Part shown: positions 14,122 through 17,863 of the stretch, one piece after another
Numbering within the stretch: the stretch's first letter is position 1
How the letters are laid out: every line of letters starts with the position of its first letter
From: an uncultured bacterium
GTDB lineage: Bacteria > Desulfobacterota > WTBG01
NCBI GenBank assembly: GCA_938024025.1
Contig: CALJBY010000037.1
Coordinates: 1 to 17,863, forward strand
Reading direction: 5' to 3'
Length of the DNA: 17,863 nt
Translations under genes and position numbers: made by a program
The notes under the pieces: model-generated
The model's database searches: none
Told to the model about the DNA's origin: nothing
What the model saw: only the letters and a program-made list of their open reading frames with translations

Positions 14122-15420
14122 TTACTCTTCCTGCTCAACGGTAAATGCATCCTGGAGAGTCATTTTGTGAACTTCCCCTATTTTTTTGCTGAGTTCCGGC
14201 CTCTCCTTTTGTATGCGCTCTGAATGTCTGAAAATGGCATCCCACAACATTTTGGGGATTTTATACTGGTTGATACTTCCTGCAAAGACTTCTCCTTCAA
14301 GAAGGCTAAACAGATAGTCAATCTCTTCATCCTCATAGTAGGGGTTAATGGCATACCCCTGGGAGATACGTTGAATTTCAGGGTTGAGAAATTCAAAGGA
14401 GCGGTTCCACCACTTCATATAATCTTCAATGCCATTTTCTCCCTCAAGCTCCTTGATAAGTGCATTACTTGCATGGTACCCGCACATCAATGCACCCTGA
14501 TTTTCTACCTCGGCAAAAGCAGCTGCATCACCTATAGCCAGAAGGTTACCGGTAACCGGTCTCTCAAGAGGCATAAATGCCTTTACCGTGACACCCATTT
14601 TATTCACAATAGATGCCTTGGCAAACCATGAAGCGTAGGGGCCCCGTTCAATGAACTGCTTCAGATCATCCTCGGGATTGCCGGGCTCAGGCCTGATGGC
14701 ACCCAATTTCTGTAATCGCTCTCCACTTACCGTCTGGAGAAAATGAAGCGGCGCAAAGGGGGAAAGTGATTGACCGTAGAACTGTATCCAGCTGTTTGGG
14801 TAAGGGTTTTCAACACCTTCCATGATGTATTGGACCACTTTAAACCTTCCCATAAGTAGCCGCTCCTTATTTAACCCTATGCTTTCTGTAATACGGGAAT
14901 TAATACCCTCCGCAGCAATAACCTTTCTGGCCTCAAGCCAGTACTTATCACCTTGATCCTTTATGAGAACCTTTGCCCCTTTTTGTGTATTTTCTGCCTT
15001 GAGGGCAAGCGTTCCTGTGAGCACGGTAACCCCTAATTTTTCAATGTCCTCAAGCAATCCTCTTAAAAGTACTCCCTTATCAAATACCGCAGCAATCGGT
15101 TTCTCAGAAGTAAAATCGATACGCTGTCCCCCAGGCGACAACACCCGCCAGTTATAAAGAGGATAGAGCCCCCCTCGATAACTCACTGCAAAGCCGTTTC
15201 GGGGAAAAATAATTTTCCCTACCTCAACTTGTATATCTTCTCCTAAAAACCCTCCCTCCAGGCCGTAGAACATCATGCAATCCGCTCTGGTCCACCTGGA
15301 AATGTCCTTCCTCCTTTCAACCAGGGCAACTTTGAGATTATGTTCGGCTGCAGTCTTGGCAGCCATCAGCCCTGCAGGACCTGCACCCACTACAATGAAA
15401 TCATACCCTTCTTTCATCAC
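14122..15420 (-). CDS. FAD-dependent geranylgeranyl reductase family oxidoreductase, 432 aa
   Basis: Flavoprotein of the geranylgeranyl reductase/PHBH-like fold, which reduces isoprenoid double bonds or acts as a related dehydrogenase. Visible features: the Rossmann dinucleotide motif VVGAGPAGLMAA (GxGxxG at 12-17), the acidic end of strand 2 at LVERR, the IAAEGINSR segment (168-176, normally AADGxxS), and the second FAD motif LLAIGDAAAFAEVENQGAL with G297-D298. No transmembrane segment. Tandem ATGs at 15420 and 15417 are preceded by GGGGGAGAG; I use the first. Candidate substrates are archaeal-type or menaquinone isoprenoid chains, or an unrelated lipid. No lipid or chlorophyll gene is adjacent to decide. 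The divergent hydrolase begins 184 bases away. Confidence 0.88.
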   Translation of the reverse strand: MMKEGYDFIVVGAGPAGLMAAKTAAEHNLKVALVERRKDISRWTRADCMMFYGLEGGFLGEDIQVEVGKIIFPRNGFAVSYRGGLYPLYNWRVLSPGGQRIDFTSEKPIAAVFDKGVLLRGLLEDIEKLGVTVLTGTLALKAENTQKGAKVLIKDQGDKYWLEARKVIAAEGINSRITESIGLNKERLLMGRFKVVQYIMEGVENPYPNSWIQFYGQSLSPFAPLHFLQTVSGERLQKLGAIRPEPGNPEDDLKQFIERGPYASWFAKASIVNKMGVTVKAFMPLERPVTGNLLAIGDAAAFAEVENQGALMCGYHASNALIKELEGENGIEDYMKWWNRSFEFLNPEIQRISQGYAINPYYEDEEIDYLFSLLEGEVFAGSINQYKIPKMLWDAIFRHSERIQKERPELSKKIGEVHKMTLQDAFTVEQEE

Positions 15421-15604
15421 TGCTCTCCCCCTCTTGGAAACTTCGGTAAGCTGTCAGGATAACCGTTGATAGATACTCTGTATCCTTATACTACGACTAG
15501 CAAAGGAATACTGCTTTCATTTTCCAACAACCAACGAGAATGTCAAGTAGTATGTGCGTTAACTTATACGTTGCCTATTCACTCAGGAATAGCTATACTG
15601 TATC

Positions 15605-16420
15605 ATGATGAAAATCATACTCTATCTGGCATTTATCTACTGTGTATTACTTGTTATGCTGACGGTGTTTCAGCGTAAAATCATGTACTATCCGCACAAG
15701 TTAGATAAGGACTTCGAGTTTCCTCTCTACGTACCCCAGCTTGAAGAGGTCTTTATTACCTGTGATGATGGATATACCATTCATGGTCTGTTTACTCCCG
15801 GCAGTGAAAATAAGCCTACCCTGCTCATATTTCACGGCAACGCAGGGAACATAACGCACCGTGATTTTCTCCTCCGGGGATTTAACACCTTGGGATATTC
15901 CGCACTGCTCATTGATTATCATGGTTATGGCAAGAGTGAGGGGACGCCTTCTGAAAAGAATCTCTATCGTGATGGTAAAGCCGCTCTTGAGTGGCTCAGA
16001 AAAGAAAAAAACAGGAAACCGGAGGACATCGTACTCTTCGGTAAATCACTGGGGAGCGGTGTAGCCATTGAGCTTGCCACCCAGCACTCATTCAAAGGTT
16101 TGATTTTAGAAAGCGCCTTTACCTCAATAGTCTCTGTTGCCCGCTCTCATTTTCCCTACAATTGTTTCCCGGTTTCACTCATGCTTCTGGACACCTATGA
16201 CAACAGCACAAAGATTTCAGAAATACATTCTCCCGTATTCATAAGGCATGGTACAGAGGATACTATTATTGACAAAAGAGAGGGTGAAAAGCTTTTTGAA
16301 CAGGCAAACATGCCCAAAGAACTATACCTCATTGAGGGGGCAGATCATAATAACATGCACTTTCACAATCCCCAGAGCTACTGGACAACCATTGCAGCCT
16401 GGTTGGAAGGTCTCACGTAA
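15605..16420 (+). CDS. Membrane-anchored alpha/beta hydrolase (BEM46/ABHD13-like), 271 aa
   Basis: Serine hydrolase with an N-terminal signal anchor (residues 3-22 hydrophobic), so the catalytic domain probably faces the periplasm. The oxyanion motif HGNAGN is at 77-82, the nucleophile elbow GKSLGSG at 146-152 contains S148, the acid is D219 in HGTEDTII and the base H248 in GADHNN, giving an intact triad. The region between them matches the BEM46/ABHD13 group, whose substrates are mostly unknown (esters or thioesters are plausible). Two ATGs at 15605 and 15608 have no well-spaced ribosome binding site, so the start is tentative; later starts would lose the membrane helix. The gene stands alone: divergent from the reductase and convergent with the exported hypothetical at 16461. 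Confidence 0.88.
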   Translation: MMKIILYLAFIYCVLLVMLTVFQRKIMYYPHKLDKDFEFPLYVPQLEEVFITCDDGYTIHGLFTPGSENKPTLLIFHGNAGNITHRDFLLRGFNTLGYSALLIDYHGYGKSEGTPSEKNLYRDGKAALEWLRKEKNRKPEDIVLFGKSLGSGVAIELATQHSFKGLILESAFTSIVSVARSHFPYNCFPVSLMLLDTYDNSTKISEIHSPVFIRHGTEDTIIDKREGEKLFEQANMPKELYLIEGADHNNMHFHNPQSYWTTIAAWLEGLT

Positions 16421-16460
16421 AGTCACACCATCCAAACATGCTCATGAAGCTAGTCACCTG

Positions 16461-16982
16461 CTAGATAATAAGGGAAAATACACAGCCAAGAATGCTAAAA
16501 ACTGCGTTTAACACAAGCGCAATAATAGTAAACGGATTAAGCGGAGCGTCCAGGATACCCTGAATAAGGCCAAGAAGAGTATTTACCAGACACTCTACAG
16601 CATCAATAATCCCTGCGGGCATCACTGCCCCATCACCGGCAACGGCATGTAAACCGCCATCTTCAGATACCCGGACAACTATTTCTTTCCCCTCCACTGC
16701 CAGGAGGAATGGTACTTCTTTCCCAATGCCCTTTCTCGGGAAACCAACAAGTATTGCATTACTTCCGAGATTATCTGCGTAGAGTGCCCTATCAAAACCG
16801 TCTGCCCGGTCGAGCGAAACTATCTCTGTTTCAATTCCTGCCATACTTAAAACTATCTGTACTGTTTCGGGCTGAACACTAATGACTTCCCGGGAAGCAT
16901 ATCCATTGGGAACGGAAGATAACAGTAAGTACATACACGAAGCAAGACATACCATAAATCTTACCTTGAGTTGAAACATCAT
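16461..16982 (-). CDS. Exported/membrane hypothetical protein with C-terminal hydrophobic hairpin, 173 aa
   Basis: The family is not recognised. The gene call is good: GGAGGAGG stands six bases before the ATG at 16982. A signal peptide is evident (MMFQLKVRF, then a hydrophobic stretch to about residue 27, cleavage near GYAS). Residues 30-125 are a soluble region rich in valine, glutamate and glycine (EVISVQPETVQIVLSMAGIE, KEIVVRVSEDGGLHAVAGDG). The last 45 residues are strongly hydrophobic, with a possible helix pair broken by DAPLNPF and ending in LGCVFSLII, so it may be anchored in the inner membrane with almost no cytoplasmic tail. It contains one cysteine pair candidate outside the signal (in DAVECLV and ILGCVF). 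No catalytic or haem motif. Confidence 0.75.
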   Translation of the reverse strand: MMFQLKVRFMVCLASCMYLLLSSVPNGYASREVISVQPETVQIVLSMAGIETEIVSLDRADGFDRALYADNLGSNAILVGFPRKGIGKEVPFLLAVEGKEIVVRVSEDGGLHAVAGDGAVMPAGIIDAVECLVNTLLGLIQGILDAPLNPFTIIALVLNAVFSILGCVFSLII

Positions 16983-17311
16983 ATTCTACCTCCTCCCTAC
17001 TCAGGTGTTTAGGGTTAGATAAGCACTGCAGGTAATCTCTGCCTATGTCCAAAAACGGTTATCAACTTCCCTCGATTAGTATAAATAAAAAGAGCTTCTC
17101 AAAGAAACTTTTACCATGCATTGATTACTTATATTCCATCATACGCCCATTGGGAATGCATTGTCAACCAAGAAACAACCAACAACCTGGAGGAGTGCAC
17201 GCAAAAACACTAAAAAACGTTAAGGAAAAAATAGCTCCTACCGATACATTTACTAACGCTGAAAACGGCATTCTGTCAATTATAGTACTAGAGCATTAAG
17301 AAAGGAAACCA
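16983..17311. other. Intergenic region before the TreT-like gene
   Basis: This 329-base gap lies between divergent genes and should contain both promoters. An 84-codon open frame at 17045-17299 lacks a ribosome binding site and protein-like composition, so it is not called. A fragment AGCTCCTACC near 17235 resembles half of the REP-like element at 4106-4155. No confident promoter was found. Confidence 0.4.
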
Positions 17312-17863
17312 ATGAATAATCGAGCACATGAGGGAGAGTTTATAGGACATTTCAATCCTGAGCTGACTATTTCTCCAGATGAGTACGAACCCTATGTTGG
17401 ACAAAAACAGATAGAAGACCTTAAACGTCTTGCTGAACCTCTTCTCGAAAAGGGCTGGGTAAATATCAACTCAACCCTCATTGGCGGGGGTGTGGCAGAA
17501 ATGCTGCGCAGTGCAATACCCCTCGCACGAGGACTCGGCATAAATGCCTGCTGGTACATCATTCGAGGAAACGATAATTTCTTTCAGGTAACCAAGAAAT
17601 TTCACAACATGCTCCAGGGCGTAAACTGCCCTATTACCCTCGATGAAATTTTCGGCGCCTATCTTGACACCATTCACGTTAACGCCAAAAATACTTTTAT
17701 TACTTCTGATATGGTAGTTATACACGATCCACAGCCTGCTGCTATGGTTATGAACGGTGTTATTTATGGCAATGTGCTATGGCGATGCCATATCGACACA
17801 TCATCGCCCAATCCAAGTATCTGGCGTTTCCTCCTCCCCTATATTAACCACTATGCCGGTGCC
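17312..17863 (+). CDS. Trehalose synthase TreT-like glycosyltransferase, N-terminal part (cut by window end)
   Basis: GT4-family enzyme; characterised TreT joins NDP-glucose and glucose to form trehalose reversibly, while relatives are trehalose phosphorylases. The first 184 codons are present and the frame is open to the last base. Family signatures: VNINSTLIGGGVAEMLRSAI (near residues 50-69), CWYIIRGNDNFFQVTKKFHN, and TSDMVVIHDPQPAAM with the conserved HDPQP. These belong to the N-terminal Rossmann-like domain that binds the acceptor; the nucleotide-sugar domain would be beyond the window. The ATG at 17312 is preceded by AAAGGAA with five bases between, a good ribosome binding site. A role in osmoprotection or glycogen/trehalose metabolism is likely. 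The gene symbol is withheld, because the synthase and phosphorylase branches cannot be separated from this fragment. Confidence 0.85.
   Translation, partial: MNNRAHEGEFIGHFNPELTISPDEYEPYVGQKQIEDLKRLAEPLLEKGWVNINSTLIGGGVAEMLRSAIPLARGLGINACWYIIRGNDNFFQVTKKFHNMLQGVNCPITLDEIFGAYLDTIHVNAKNTFITSDMVVIHDPQPAAMVMNGVIYGNVLWRCHIDTSSPNPSIWRFLLPYINHYAGA

Noticed and set aside
17045..17299. 84-codon open frame before the TreT-like gene
   Set aside because: No ribosome binding site, no recognisable motif and unbalanced composition; probably chance in an intergenic region.
1..17863. CRISPR array, tRNA, rRNA, prophage or insertion-sequence transposase
   Set aside because: I saw no evenly spaced repeats with unique spacers, no tRNA-like cloverleaf or rRNA sequence, and no transposase, integrase or phage protein in any frame.

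Overview
The window reads as chromosomal DNA from an anaerobic or facultative, Gram-negative bacterium with extensive c-type cytochrome respiration. The evidence is an outer-membrane beta-barrel porin next to a decahaem cytochrome, further multihaem cytochromes, and System II (ResB/CcsA) cytochrome c maturation. GC content is moderate by eye. Desulfobacterota, Nitrospirota and Planctomycetota of the Brocadiales type would all fit; the sequence alone does not decide.

Layout. 1-850 holds a repeat/hairpin element and a small exported protein of unknown function (minus strand). 1035-3902 (minus) is an MtrB/PioB-like porin with its DmsE/MtrA-like decahaem partner: a porin-cytochrome conduit across the outer membrane. 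About 450 bp of divergent upstream DNA carries a REP-like palindrome and a short direct repeat. 4357-10382 (plus) is a tight six-gene run: membrane-anchored octahaem cytochrome (two of its haem sites non-canonical), four-helix cytochrome b, membrane-anchored trihaem cytochrome, exported NHL beta-propeller, ResB and CcsA. 10438-16982 is a looser set of single genes on both strands: histidine phosphatase, a 70-aa charged protein plus amidohydrolase, a HemE-fold protein lacking the HemE catalytic residues, an FAD-dependent geranylgeranyl-reductase-family oxidoreductase, a membrane-anchored alpha/beta hydrolase and an exported hypothetical. The window ends inside a TreT-like trehalose synthase.

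How the genes may work together (inference): quinol could be oxidised by the cytochrome b, with electrons moving through the octahaem and trihaem proteins to the decahaem cytochrome inside the porin and so to the outside, or in reverse. ResB/CcsA in the same operon would attach haem to these cytochromes. The window contains no outer-surface MtrC/OmcA-type cytochrome and no molybdopterin or other terminal reductase, so the final donor or acceptor is unknown. This electron-transfer locus is the most interesting part of the window.
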